Assembly: GCF_001580995.1 (NCBI RefSeq)
Contig: NZ_LHZU01000125.1
Coordinates: 1-54,652, forward strand
Origin: Acetobacter senegalensis
Lineage (GTDB): Bacteria; Pseudomonadota; Alphaproteobacteria; Acetobacterales; Acetobacteraceae
Direction of reading: 5' to 3'
Length of the DNA stretch: 54,652 nt
Shown here: one piece after another, positions 44,887-54,062 of the stretch
Position numbering within the stretch: the stretch's first letter is position 1
Layout of the letters: each line of letters opens with the position of its first letter
Program-made: the position numbers and the translations under genes
Notes under the pieces: generated by a model
Told to the model about the DNA's origin: nothing
Seen by the model: the letters and a program-made list of their open reading frames with translations, nothing else
The model's database searches: none

Positions 44887-47118
44887 TCAACTCGCGGGCA
44901 GAAGGCCGTACCGTTTGTAGACGTGGAAAGGACTTTTCTCGGCTTTTCCCAAACTGTTAGGCGGAGCCTGTGTGAGAACAGCGCCCAATGTGCGCGCATC
45001 ATATGTGTGCAGGGTACGCAATGTCTGCGTAAGGGTGGAGGCTGATGTGTGGCCCCACTTTACCACCAGCACCACGCCATCTGTCTGGCGAGAAAGAATT
45101 GCGGCATCGGGAAATGCGAGCGCGGGAGGCGTGTCCAACAGGATCATGTCATATTGAGACCCAACATGCGCCAGTATTTGTCCCAGTTCTTCCGGCAGAA
45201 GCATGGCCCCATTGCCATGATGACGAATTGCATCCGGTGTCAGAATATCGACACCCGGCAAAACATCCCGCTCAAGACCAGCCAGAAGCGGATCAACTGG
45301 CATGTGGTTATTCTGTGCAACCCTGAGAGCGCCGAGCACGCGCATAGTGGAAGGGTTACGGATATCGCAATCAATCACAAGCGCACGTTGCCCGCAGCGT
45401 CCCGTATTGGCGGCAAGGGAAAGAGCAAAAGTTGTTTTGCCTTCGCCCTGTTCTGCCGAGGTAATCAGCACGACCTTGGCGCGAAAGCGGCTATGACCAA
45501 AGGATAGAACGCTTCTGATGGAATCGACCGTTTCGATATAAGCAGAACGTTGGGGGGAGCTGTATTGCCGAACCAGAGAGCCGGTAAAGGCGGGCACCAG
45601 ACCCAGAGCAAAAAGCCCCGGAATGGCGTCAAGCTCCTCAAGGCTGCGTATGCCTTTATGCACACGGTCAATAACGAGCGCTGAACCGGCTCCCGCTAAC
45701 AACGCAAACAGAAAGGCAATCGCCATATATTGCTTGCGCGGTGGGCCCTGAGGTTCCAGAGGTGGTTCCGCACGGGAAATCAGATCGGCTTCAGCAACCT
45801 GAAGTTCTGCTTGCGTTGAGGTCTGCGCAAAACGGCCCAGATAGTCCTGATACACGGTGCGTGCTGCAGTTGCTTCACTCTGAAGTTGCCGCAGGGTCAC
45901 ATCAGCCTCGTTCTCAGCCGTAACCTGCTTCTGAAGTTTGTTGACCTCGTTAGAGAGCGCGGCAACGCGTGCCTGAGCACTGGCAAGTTCTTTGGCGGCA
46001 CTGTTGGCAATACGGTGGACTTCGGCCCCTATACGGCTGCGGATATGTGATGCGGCGGCACGCGTGGACTGAAGTTCTGGATTAGCGTCCATGACAACTT
46101 GGCTCAAGCTGGCCGCCTGACTGCTGACTTGCGCCTCCTGCGCCTGCAATTGCTGGATCAAGGGGGAGGAAACAGCCTCCGGAATACTATCCAGACTACC
46201 ATTTTTGATTGCGCTGCTGATTTCTGCATATCGTGCACGGTGTGCTTCCAAATCACCGCGCGCTACAATAAGTTCGCGATTCATTTGGCTCAATTGCTGA
46301 TCTGTAACGGTCGCGCCGCCGTTTGTATTATTGTCAGTTCCCGCGACGGGTGCTCTTTCCAGTTCAGCAGCAATCAGACCATTTTTTTCGCGGAAAGCCT
46401 GTACAGCCTGCTCGGCTTTGCGTAACCGGTCACGCAGCGGCACAATCTGCTCATCCAGAAGCGCATTAGCCTGCCATGTGGCTGTCACTTTCATACGTCT
46501 TTTGAAATCGAGATAGACGTCCGCATAAGCATTGGCAATCCGCGCACTCGTCTGTGGATCAGCCGTGCTGGCGGTAATGGTGATGATGTAAGAGCGGCCA
46601 TCATTCAGAACGGTCACCCACTTGTTCAAAAGCTCACTCACCGCCTGAATACGTTCGTTTTCCGTTAGGGGACGGACCGCAGGAGGACTTACGAAAAACC
46701 GTGTTACGGTATTGGTGATACGTTTGCTTAAAGGCACGTAACTGAGGCTTTCCAGCACATCCGGGTCGTGGGTCAGATCAAGCTTTTGAACCACAGCCCG
46801 AGAAATGGTGGGGCTGCGCAGAATACTGACCTCACTGTTTACGGCGACGGTATCGACTTCGGGCGAGGAAACCGTGGCCTGAAGATCACGGAAGGGAGCC
46901 TGTCTTGTCCCGACAATCAGAATTGAAGAGGCATCATAATAAGGTTTCATGGAAAAAATGGCGACAGCAGAGGGGATCGCAATTGCCAGAGTGACAACGG
47001 CAATCGTAATCCGGTGCCGGTTCATAATACTGAAGGCATGCAAGGGAGAGACCTGTTGTGGTGCCCCAGGCAATGTGGATTGCTTGCTGTAAGATGAGGG
47101 GATTTGCAGAGTATTCAT
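44887..47118 (-). CDS. Wzc-type polysaccharide co-polymerase with tyrosine-kinase domain
   Basis: Inner-membrane protein that controls chain length and export through phosphorylation. The 743-residue product has a Wzz domain between two membrane segments (near residues 35-55 and 470-490), a long periplasmic coiled-coil (LRKAEQAVQAFREKNG and RVAALSNEVNKLQKQVTAENEAD), and a cytoplasmic BY-kinase domain. Kinase motifs are Walker A SAEQGEGKTTFALSLA, Walker A' ALVIDCDIRNPS and Walker B DMILLDTPPALAFP. The C-terminal tail has few tyrosines compared with Wzc of enterobacteria. GAGAGGAC precedes the ATG. Equivalent to GumC plus its kinase in the acetan/xanthan type of locus. Confidence 0.93.
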   Translation of the reverse strand: MNTLQIPSSYSKQSTLPGAPQQVSPLHAFSIMNRHRITIAVVTLAIAIPSAVAIFSMKPYYDASSILIVGTRQAPFRDLQATVSSPEVDTVAVNSEVSILRSPTISRAVVQKLDLTHDPDVLESLSYVPLSKRITNTVTRFFVSPPAVRPLTENERIQAVSELLNKWVTVLNDGRSYIITITASTADPQTSARIANAYADVYLDFKRRMKVTATWQANALLDEQIVPLRDRLRKAEQAVQAFREKNGLIAAELERAPVAGTDNNTNGGATVTDQQLSQMNRELIVARGDLEAHRARYAEISSAIKNGSLDSIPEAVSSPLIQQLQAQEAQVSSQAASLSQVVMDANPELQSTRAAASHIRSRIGAEVHRIANSAAKELASAQARVAALSNEVNKLQKQVTAENEADVTLRQLQSEATAARTVYQDYLGRFAQTSTQAELQVAEADLISRAEPPLEPQGPPRKQYMAIAFLFALLAGAGSALVIDRVHKGIRSLEELDAIPGLFALGLVPAFTGSLVRQYSSPQRSAYIETVDSIRSVLSFGHSRFRAKVVLITSAEQGEGKTTFALSLAANTGRCGQRALVIDCDIRNPSTMRVLGALRVAQNNHMPVDPLLAGLERDVLPGVDILTPDAIRHHGNGAMLLPEELGQILAHVGSQYDMILLDTPPALAFPDAAILSRQTDGVVLVVKWGHTSASTLTQTLRTLHTYDARTLGAVLTQAPPNSLGKAEKSPFHVYKRYGLLPAS

Positions 47119-47193
47119 CGCTTTTGTCCTCTCACGGTGAATGATAAGATTGATGTGGGTTTAGAAAATATGCCGGTATTATCCAGCATTATT

Positions 47194-48651
47194 CTAGCGA
47201 GCCCCTTTTTGTGTCAGGACAGCCGGGATGGTCTTTATCAGGATGATAATATCGCGCCACAAGCTCCAGTTGCGGACATACCAGTTATCTAGCTGGACAC
47301 GGCGCACATATGAAGTATCGCTACGTCCACTGATCTGCCACAGCCCGGTGATACCTGGACGGGTGGCCGTATAATAACTGATGTCTTTTCCGTAATAGAC
47401 CTGTTCTGCCGTAATGATAGGACGTGGGCCGACAAGGCTCATATCCATTTTCAGGACATTCAGGATCTGCGGAAGTTCATCCAGACTGGTCTTGCGGAGT
47501 ATACGGCCGATGCGGGTAATCCGTGGATCGGACGTAAGTTTGTAGGTAGCTGCCCATTCTGCCGCCGCTTCCGGATTGTGTGCCAGAAGATCAGCCAGCA
47601 CCGCATCTGCATTAATGACCATGGTGCGAAATTTGAGGCACCGGAACGGACGACCGTCTCGCCCAATGCGGGTGTGCCCAAAAATAGCCGGCCCGCCATC
47701 CAGTCGGACCAACACGTATATGATGGTCAGAACGGGTAAAATGGTTATCAAAATCAAAGATGCCACGAACAGATCAAACGCAATTTTAGCGAAATAGTGG
47801 ATGGGTTTTTCCAGATTGCTCCGGAATGTCATCAGCATTCCGTCATGGCTGAAATAGGAATGATAGGCGTAATCTAGCGGTAACCCTGACACGGGAGACA
47901 TAAGGCAAAATGGCAACCGCGTGCGGGTAATATGTTCAATTACGGCGTGCCCAAAGGGATCATGACTATTCAGAACCAGCATGAGTTTTGCTGCACCGTG
48001 GCTTTCAAGTAATCTATGCCTCAGCTCTTCTACGGAAATATCCAGCAGACGAGATGCAGAGACACATCCTACTGAGTACAGGCTCGGAAAACGCTCGCTG
48101 GAAAACACTGCCACAGCATGAGCGCAGGTTTCAGGCTCCCCAATCAACAGAACCGGGAGACGCCACAGGCCTGCCCGATGGAGAAGCCTTTTGGTTAATT
48201 GCCGTGACGAGATATCAATAAAAGGAAATAACAGAAAGGGAAAAAAAGCGTATAAGGGGGGGACGGTAGGCCAGGCGAGTGCAATGAATGCTGCCGCTGC
48301 CATAAAAGAAGCCCCTATGATTTGGGCTGTTTCATTCCAGAATGGTTGCCTGTCCGTGTAATGTTTCTTGTATATGAAGTATGTGGACATAATAAAAAAC
48401 AAGAAAATATAGAAGGAAAATTCTTGTTCTGTATAAAATGTATTTTGTTCATAAAATAGGCTTGGCGTGGCCACAGACAGAGCAAAAGAAACGCAGTCTG
48501 TTATCATTAATGAAAGACCACATATGATCTGTGCCTGCGTGCTTTTTCGTAAAGATGACGGAGGATTCCTATCATCTTTGAAGAAAAAATCCTCATGGTC
48601 CGTTAAAATGACGGATGGGGCGACTGCTGCATTAGAACCGTAAACATCCAT
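47194..48651 (-). CDS. initiating undecaprenyl-phosphate sugar-1-phosphate transferase (GumD/WbaP type)
   Basis: Polyisoprenyl-phosphate hexose-1-phosphate transferase that starts the repeat unit, probably with glucose-1-phosphate. The N-terminal half has about four membrane helices and a Rossmann-like domain. The catalytic C-terminal domain shows [58 protein letters not shown], and [14 protein letters not shown]. The ATG at 48651 is chosen because GGAG lies six bases upstream; a TTG further up gives a longer product. First gene of the minus-strand EPS operon. Resembles AceA of acetan and GumD of xanthan synthesis. Confidence 0.93.
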   Translation of the reverse strand: MDVYGSNAAVAPSVILTDHEDFFFKDDRNPPSSLRKSTQAQIICGLSLMITDCVSFALSVATPSLFYEQNTFYTEQEFSFYIFLFFIMSTYFIYKKHYTDRQPFWNETAQIIGASFMAAAAFIALAWPTVPPLYAFFPFLLFPFIDISSRQLTKRLLHRAGLWRLPVLLIGEPETCAHAVAVFSSERFPSLYSVGCVSASRLLDISVEELRHRLLESHGAAKLMLVLNSHDPFGHAVIEHITRTRLPFCLMSPVSGLPLDYAYHSYFSHDGMLMTFRSNLEKPIHYFAKIAFDLFVASLILITILPVLTIIYVLVRLDGGPAIFGHTRIGRDGRPFRCLKFRTMVINADAVLADLLAHNPEAAAEWAATYKLTSDPRITRIGRILRKTSLDELPQILNVLKMDMSLVGPRPIITAEQVYYGKDISYYTATRPGITGLWQISGRSDTSYVRRVQLDNWYVRNWSLWRDIIILIKTIPAVLTQKGAR

Positions 48652-49026
48652 GACACACTCCGCATCATTTCGAACATGTCGAGCCAAAATTTTTTGATAG
48701 TGTGAGATTTATTGGATGACGGCCCAGCAGGAAGCCGCACATGCGCTAACCTACCTGACCACAACAAGCTTTATACGCGGCTATTGGCCTGTTGGTTGCA
48801 TGGAGAAGAAAAAATATTCCACAGAAGATAACGTGAATGTGATGTCTTTTTCTGCGAGAACTCAGGCAAGAAGGAAAAAAGGAAAACATGCTTATAAAAA
48901 GAAAGTTTTCCGTATTCAGGTTTAAAGTGTAATTCTCTCGATCGGTACAGACTCGGCGTATCTAAAAATCGTTATCAGTAAAAATATCGTCGTCCATTTC
49001 GTTAAGAATGATTGGTAGAGTGTCTG
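48652..49026. promoter_or_regulatory. divergent EPS promoter region with inverted repeat
   Basis: About 375 AT-rich bases between the two EPS transcription units. The inverted repeat GGAAAAC/GTTTTCC (48881-48887 and 48905-48911, 17-base loop) is the only clear element. Promoters for both directions are expected here; no consensus pair was certain. Confidence 0.4.
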
Positions 49027-50343
49027 GTGCGTAAAATAGTGGTCATTGGGCTGAGTTTGACAGCTTCTGTTCCTTTGTGGAGCGGAGGAAGCGCATTTGC
49101 TCAGGTTATTGATACATACTTCCCTCCGGCAGGCAGTGGGGCTGGAGATCTGGCTGAAGAGCCAGCACAGATCCGCGCGCTGGGAGAATATGCTCCTCTT
49201 GGCAAGCGGTTTGGTCCTTTCCAAATCAATGCGGATGGTGGCGAGGCGATCGGGTACGATACCAATGTTGATAAGATTCTCGGGGGAAAGGCCAGCGCAG
49301 TCATCAACACGCAGGCTAATCTCAGTGCGGTGGCTCGGTGGGGAAAGCGCGATGTTCTGCACGGAAATATTGGTGTGGATGATGTTCGTTACCCGTCACG
49401 CAGCATTCAGAATAGAACGAACTGGACTGCCAATATAGGCGGTGTTCATGATTTTGGTCATGACACAATCGGGGCCTCCTATACTCATCTTTCTCTTGTG
49501 CAGATGCCAACGGACATGGGGGCTTTGGTTTTAAGTCGGCCTGTACCGTATCAGGTGGATGACATAAGACTAAGCTACACAGCGACCACGCATGGAAGAG
49601 TCAGTTTTATTCCGCAAGGCGGAATTCAACGATATCATTTTGGTTTTTTTACGCCATCCGAATTTCAGCCGACGCAAACCTATCGAGATCGTGTCATCAT
49701 TACGCAAGGCGTGACAGCACAGTATGAACTGCGTCAAGACAGTCATGCCCTCTTGGTGGTGCAGGGTACGGAAATCCGTTATCAGAATCAGTTGGAAAAT
49801 GCTCCTTCTCGTGATTCCAACGGATTTTCTATTATGGCGGGGTATGATTTCGGCTTGCATGGCCCCATTCGCTTTCGAGGTGTTGTCGGGTATCAGACGC
49901 GGCATTATCGGGCCACGGCGTTTGGGGTCATTAACTCCCCGATAGCTGAAGCAGAATTAAAGTGGTTACCAACGCGCCTGACAACAGTTACTGCGACGGT
50001 TCACCATGGTATTGATGATAGCGCATTTGAAAATATTGTTGGTTATACTTTCACTGGGGCCCGCATCGGGGTTACTCATAATTTCAAGAGAAATATAGTT
50101 TTTTCTGCCTATGGACAGCTTCAAAGAGCGAACTATCCGGCGGCTCCGGCTTTCTTGGAAAACACAGTGCTTTATCAAGGTCGGAACAAGCAGTCTCTCT
50201 ATGGGGGCGGTCTGGGAGCAGAATGGCTGATCAACAGACATATTCGTCTGGCAGCCAATTATGATTTCAGTAGCCAGAGTACCATAGGAAGTGGGCGTTT
50301 TCCCGTTCATCGCTTTCTGATCAAGGTTCAGTTCTCTCTTTAA
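49027..50343 (+). CDS. outer-membrane beta-barrel protein of the EPS locus
   Basis: Exported protein of about 438 residues with a signal peptide ending GGSAFAQ. A repeated beta-strand pattern (GEAIGYDTNVDKILGG, ALLVVQGTEIRYQNQLENAPSRDSNGFSIMAGYDFGL, GLGAEWLINRHIRLAANYDF) ends in SL. This fits the BBP2-type outer-membrane beta-barrels seen in EPS clusters. These may help the polymer cross or be retained at the outer membrane. The start is uncertain: GTG at 49027 gives the best signal peptide, and a TTG lies 15 bases upstream. The Wza-type gene follows 67 bases later. Confidence 0.82.
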   Translation: MRKIVVIGLSLTASVPLWSGGSAFAQVIDTYFPPAGSGAGDLAEEPAQIRALGEYAPLGKRFGPFQINADGGEAIGYDTNVDKILGGKASAVINTQANLSAVARWGKRDVLHGNIGVDDVRYPSRSIQNRTNWTANIGGVHDFGHDTIGASYTHLSLVQMPTDMGALVLSRPVPYQVDDIRLSYTATTHGRVSFIPQGGIQRYHFGFFTPSEFQPTQTYRDRVIITQGVTAQYELRQDSHALLVVQGTEIRYQNQLENAPSRDSNGFSIMAGYDFGLHGPIRFRGVVGYQTRHYRATAFGVINSPIAEAELKWLPTRLTTVTATVHHGIDDSAFENIVGYTFTGARIGVTHNFKRNIVFSAYGQLQRANYPAAPAFLENTVLYQGRNKQSLYGGGLGAEWLINRHIRLAANYDFSSQSTIGSGRFPVHRFLIKVQFSL

Positions 50344-50410
50344 GAAAGATCTTGTTTGGTGCGGATTATTCCACACTCCTGAAAAACATACTGACTGGAG
50401 GAAATGACGT

Positions 50411-51001
50411 ATGGCGACGACCTGTTCAGAGTTTTACCGTGTTGCCATTGGGCGGTCGGTATGTTGGGGAGTGATTGGAAGCCTCCTGGCTGGATGCACC
50501 CCTGGGTGGAACCTGAAGCCTGTCACGGCTTATGATCCCAGTGATTACCGGCTAGGTGTTGATGACGAAATTCGTGTCATGACGTATGGGCAGGATCAGT
50601 TTACGTCCAGCTTTCGCGTTGATAGCCAGGGAAAGGTTGCGTTTCCTGTTGCCGGAAGTTTGCGTGCGGAAGGGCTGACAACGGAAGAGTTTTCGGACGA
50701 AGTAAGAAAAGCCTTACAGTCAGCGCAGATGTTGCGTGATCCTAAAGTGGCGGTCGAGGTATCAGCTTACAGGCTGGTGTCTGTACTGGGTGAAGTTGCA
50801 AAGCCGGGCCAGTATCCCTACCAGCCTGGTATGACTTTGCTGACAGCCGTTGCGGCCGGGGGAGGATTTACCTACCGGGCTTTGGAGAGCCGCGCGTATG
50901 TGGCGCGCCAGGAAGGGCATCACACAACGGTAGGTTTTCTCAAACCTTATGATTACGTAAAACCAGGTGATGTTATTAAAATTTATGAGCGGCATTTCTA
51001 G
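50411..51001 (+). CDS. polysaccharide export lipoprotein (GumB/Wza type)
   Basis: Outer-membrane polysaccharide export protein, 196 residues, the short form typical of GumB. A lipoprotein signal with lipobox SLLAGC is followed by the PES domain (DYRLGVDDEIRVMTYGQ, SFRVDSQGKVAFPVAG, DPKVAVEVSAYR) and one SLBB domain (SVLGEVAKPGQYPYQPGMTLLTAVAAGGG). It would form the outer-membrane pore for the exopolysaccharide with the Wzc-type co-polymerase. GGAGG nine bases before the ATG. It sits between the beta-barrel gene and the plus-strand glycosyltransferase. Confidence 0.92.
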   Translation: MATTCSEFYRVAIGRSVCWGVIGSLLAGCTPGWNLKPVTAYDPSDYRLGVDDEIRVMTYGQDQFTSSFRVDSQGKVAFPVAGSLRAEGLTTEEFSDEVRKALQSAQMLRDPKVAVEVSAYRLVSVLGEVAKPGQYPYQPGMTLLTAVAAGGGFTYRALESRAYVARQEGHHTTVGFLKPYDYVKPGDVIKIYERHF

Positions 51002-51011
51002 GAGAGAAATA

Positions 51012-51039
51012 ATTATCGGATAAGAAAAAATCCGATAAT
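51012..51039 (+). terminator. inverted repeat after the export lipoprotein gene
   Basis: ATTATCGGAT and ATCCGATAAT form a perfect 10-bp stem with an 8-base A-rich loop, starting about ten bases after the lipoprotein stop codon. There is no following T run on the plus strand, so it may act as a weak or bidirectional terminator or protect the transcript end. Confidence 0.45.
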
Positions 51040-51177
51040 AAGAATGCTCCAGAAAAGTAATCCTATTGTAATACCAATAACGAACCCACGGGCTGGCCGT
51101 AAACGGTGGGAAGGAAAAGACCGTTTTTGTTCGTTGGATGACGCCTTAGGCGCTTCTTTACGTGTTTTTAGCGTCAA
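51013..51177 (-). CDS. possible small single-span membrane protein
   Basis: A 54-codon minus-strand frame starting at TTG, eight bases after AGGA. The translation has a basic, hydrophilic N-terminal half (TLKTRKEAPKASSNEQKRS) and a strongly hydrophobic segment (GFVIGITIGLLFWSILIIGF) ending LIR, as in a small membrane protein. It is convergent with the export lipoprotein gene, ending 12 bases from it. The TTG start and size leave real doubt. The 10-bp inverted repeat at 51012-51039 overlaps its end and might instead be simply a terminator. Confidence 0.42.
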   Translation of the reverse strand: MTLKTRKEAPKASSNEQKRSFPSHRLRPARGFVIGITIGLLFWSILIIGFFLIR

Positions 51178-51310
51178 GTTACGTATCCTATAACAAAAAT
51201 ACTTTGCATCCCGATAGCTTTGCTGAGGATAACATTACGTCTTTTCATCTGTAAAGCATGACTGAGTCTATGATCGGCCGTTGGCGCGCAACGGAACGGA
51301 GGATCCAACT
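51178..51310. promoter_or_regulatory. leader with hairpin before the plus-strand GT4 gene
   Basis: The stretch upstream of the glycosyltransferase holds a perfect CCGTTG/CAACGG stem with a 5-base GCGCG loop (51278-51294). It lies four bases before the GGAGG ribosome binding site (51299-51303). Its nearness to the binding site suggests an effect on translation or on the transcript end. Confidence 0.4.
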
Positions 51311-52486
51311 ATGGGGGATACTACTCTGAAACAGTCAGCATATTCTGATCTGCGTGTTGCTATCGTGCATGAATGGCTAGAGCATTATGCTGGCTCAGAG
51401 CGTGTGGTGGAACAATTACTGATTATGTATCCACAAGCAGAGATGTTTGCGATTGTCGATTTCATGCCGCAGGCCGAGCGTGTGATGCTGAAGGGGAAAC
51501 CCGTTCAGACTACATTTATTCAACGGCTTCCTTTCGCACGGCGTTTTTTCCGTTATTATCTTGGCCTCATGCCAATTGCTGTGGAACAGTTGGATCTTTC
51601 GGGCTTTGACCTGATTATTTCCAGCAACCATGCAGTTGCCAAGGGCGTGATCACCGGACCAGATCAGATTCATATTTGTTACGTCCATTCACCCATGCGG
51701 TATGCGTGGGACATGCAGGCTGCCTACCTGCGCCAAAGCAATATGGAGCGTGGAGTGCGTAGCCTATATGCACGTTGGCTCCTGCATCATATGAGAAACT
51801 GGGATGTACGCTCGGCAGCTGGTGTGGATGTATTTGTAGCCAACTCCAATTACATTGCCCGCCGGATTAGAAAAGTTTATCGTCGGCAGGCTCAAGTAGT
51901 TTATCCACCGGTAGAAGTGCGGCCATTGAAAAATCTGCCCTCTGTAAGGCAGGATTACGTCGTCGTCTCCAGAATGGTGCCTTATAAACGTATTGATCTG
52001 GTTGTTGAGGCTTTTGCCCGTATGCCAGATAGGGTTCTGCATGTTGTAGGAGATGGACCAGAGCGTGAAAAAATAGCGCATCTGGCAACTCATGCTCCTA
52101 ATATTATCCTGCATGGCCGTTTAAGTGATGCAGATGTCGAGAATTACATGTGTCACGCGAAAGCTTTTGTGTTTGCGGCCGAAGAGGATTTTGGCATCAC
52201 AATGGTGGAAGCGCAGGCATGTGGTACTCCGCTGATTGTTTTCAACCGCGGCGGCGCACGCGACATTGTTCGGCAAGACAATGATATAGCTGGCCCCACA
52301 GGTATATTTTTCAGTGAACAGAGTGCAGAGGCAATTGTTGCCGCTGTTGAACAATTTGAAGCGACAGTGCCGCCCATTGATGCACAACTTTGCCACACCA
52401 ATGCCCAACGGTTTTCGGAAGAGGCTTTTCGCAAGAATATGTTTCATGTTGTGGAAAGTGCTATGGCACTACAGAATGAACCATAG
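51311..52486 (+). CDS. family 4 glycosyltransferase (GumH/AceC/WbaZ-like)
   Basis: A GT-B glycosyltransferase of 391 residues, possibly a mannosyltransferase. Typical parts are VAIVHEWLEHYAGSERVVEQ, the IHICYVHSPMRYAWDMQ motif that marks GumH/WbaZ-type enzymes, VVSRMVPYKRIDLVVEAF, VGDGPEREKI, and the Glu-x7-Glu motif EEDFGITMVEAQACGTPLIVF. The ATG at 51311 follows GGAGG by eight bases. By analogy with acetan and xanthan synthesis it could add mannose to a cellobiosyl lipid. The donor sugar is inferred, not shown. Confidence 0.92.
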   Translation: MGDTTLKQSAYSDLRVAIVHEWLEHYAGSERVVEQLLIMYPQAEMFAIVDFMPQAERVMLKGKPVQTTFIQRLPFARRFFRYYLGLMPIAVEQLDLSGFDLIISSNHAVAKGVITGPDQIHICYVHSPMRYAWDMQAAYLRQSNMERGVRSLYARWLLHHMRNWDVRSAAGVDVFVANSNYIARRIRKVYRRQAQVVYPPVEVRPLKNLPSVRQDYVVVSRMVPYKRIDLVVEAFARMPDRVLHVVGDGPEREKIAHLATHAPNIILHGRLSDADVENYMCHAKAFVFAAEEDFGITMVEAQACGTPLIVFNRGGARDIVRQDNDIAGPTGIFFSEQSAEAIVAAVEQFEATVPPIDAQLCHTNAQRFSEEAFRKNMFHVVESAMALQNEP

Positions 52487-52538
52487 GACGCCTCTAAACA
52501 AGATTGTCCGCGATATATAAAAATAAAAAGGTGGGAAA

Positions 52539-53999
52539 ATGACCGTGCCAATGGTGGGGATGATCCTTTTTCCCTTGTGTTTGCTGTTGTGGGCCCGTCC
52601 TACAACTATGTTGCATATTTTGTTGTTTGCTGGCGTTCTTCCAGCTGCGGCCGCTCTTATTGTTGGCGGGTTGGGGGTACAACCCGCCATGGTTCCGGCC
52701 TTGGCTTTTATAAGTTTTGTTCTGCTGCAGTGGATCATGGGAGTGCGCTACCCCGGTGACAGAACAGTCATGACTTTGTGTTTTCCTTTTATTCTTGTCG
52801 TCATGTGGACCGTCGTGGGATCATTGATCATGCCTCGGTTGTTCATGAATCAGGTTATGGTCTGGCCTCAGAAAGGCGATACTGTCGGGGGGCGTGTTTT
52901 ACTTTCTCCAAATTTTGGGAATATTTCTCAGGATATTTATCTGATTATCAACACATCTTTAATGGTGATTTCTGCACGATTTTTAACGCGGAATGATGTC
53001 TCTATCGAGAAACTTTATCGCACGTTTCTTCTGTCAGGCTGGGGAGTTGTCATAATTTGCATGTGGCAATTAGCCCATCGTCTTGCAGGTGTGCCTTATC
53101 CCGACATCTTTTTCTATTCCAATCCGGGTTGGGCTGTTCTCAATACCCAGATGGCAGGTCCGGTTCCGCGTATCAATGCGTCCTTTTCGGAACCAGCTGC
53201 CTGCGCAATGTTTCTGTGCCAGATTTTGTTCTCCTGTGTCTGGATTGTCCTGCAAGGCTATTCCATAGCGGGAGCAAAGTGGCTGATTCCAGCATCTGCT
53301 TTTGCACTGGCCTGTACAACATCAACCACAGGGTTTGCGACAGTGGCGGTTGGTCTTTGTCTCCTGCCTGTCGCCATCATGCTGACAGGAGCAACACGAT
53401 TAATGGGTAACATTCTACGGTTGGTTGTCGGCGGGGCCGCTGTCGTGGGCTGTGGTATTCTTGTGTTGGTAACAGCCGTTCCGCAAGTTGTGCCAGCCGC
53501 CCAAAATGTCTATCAATCCACTACAGAAAAACAGCAGAGCCAATCGTACCAGGACCGTTCACAAGCAGACAGTGATTCAATGGCTTTGGTTGGAGAGACC
53601 TATGGCTTAGGGGTAGGGTGGGGAAGCAACAGGGCCTCCAGCCTTATTCCAAGCCTGTTATCGACAATAGGGATAATAGGCGGGATCGGGCTTCTCATTT
53701 TTGATGGACTGCTTTTGAGAGCAGCCATGCACGCCCGACGCACTGTTCCTCCAGGGCCAGAACGCCTGGTAATAGATGGAATGCTTTCTGCTTTGGCCGG
53801 AGGCATTGTCGCGGCCTGCATTTCAAGTCCAACATTGGGGCTTCTGAATTTCTACTTATTGATTGGCATGCTAATTGCGGCCATTGCTCGCGTTGATTTG
53901 CAGTCTCGTGAAACAGTTGTTCAGAACTCTATTGTAGAATTTCAAGAGCATCTTGCGGACATGGAAGAAAAACCACGCCTTTTGACAAAAATGCTCTAG
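52539..53999 (+). CDS. Wzy/GumE-like polysaccharide polymerase
   Basis: Polytopic inner-membrane protein of 486 residues with about ten to twelve hydrophobic helices, consistent with an O-antigen/EPS polymerase. Sequence landmarks are few, as is usual for this family: an extended periplasmic-type loop (residues ~320-360, YQSTTEKQQSQSYQDRSQAD) and GLGVGWGSNRASSLIPSLL, a motif common in polymerase ends. It lies 52 bases after the GT4 gene with GGTGGG upstream of the ATG, so it is likely cotranscribed. It would join repeat units delivered by the flippase at 38423. Identification rests on topology and context. Confidence 0.82.
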   Translation: MTVPMVGMILFPLCLLLWARPTTMLHILLFAGVLPAAAALIVGGLGVQPAMVPALAFISFVLLQWIMGVRYPGDRTVMTLCFPFILVVMWTVVGSLIMPRLFMNQVMVWPQKGDTVGGRVLLSPNFGNISQDIYLIINTSLMVISARFLTRNDVSIEKLYRTFLLSGWGVVIICMWQLAHRLAGVPYPDIFFYSNPGWAVLNTQMAGPVPRINASFSEPAACAMFLCQILFSCVWIVLQGYSIAGAKWLIPASAFALACTTSTTGFATVAVGLCLLPVAIMLTGATRLMGNILRLVVGGAAVVGCGILVLVTAVPQVVPAAQNVYQSTTEKQQSQSYQDRSQADSDSMALVGETYGLGVGWGSNRASSLIPSLLSTIGIIGGIGLLIFDGLLLRAAMHARRTVPPGPERLVIDGMLSALAGGIVAACISSPTLGLLNFYLLIGMLIAAIARVDLQSRETVVQNSIVEFQEHLADMEEKPRLLTKML

Positions 54000-54006
54000 A
54001 AATAAA

Positions 54007-54021
54007 ATACACTGGGTGTAT
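54007..54021. terminator. short hairpin between convergent genes
   Basis: ATACAC and GTGTAT form a 6-bp stem with a TGG loop just after the polymerase gene. T residues follow only about 20 bases later. It may be a weak terminator for the plus-strand operon. Confidence 0.3.
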
Positions 54022-54062
54022 CAGGCTTATCTGTAATTTTTCGATTTAATGAGCATTATTTA

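Noticed and set aside
48716-48925. Short plus-strand open frame between the divergent EPS operons
   Set aside because: Lys-rich low-complexity end, no binding site, and it covers the probable promoter region.
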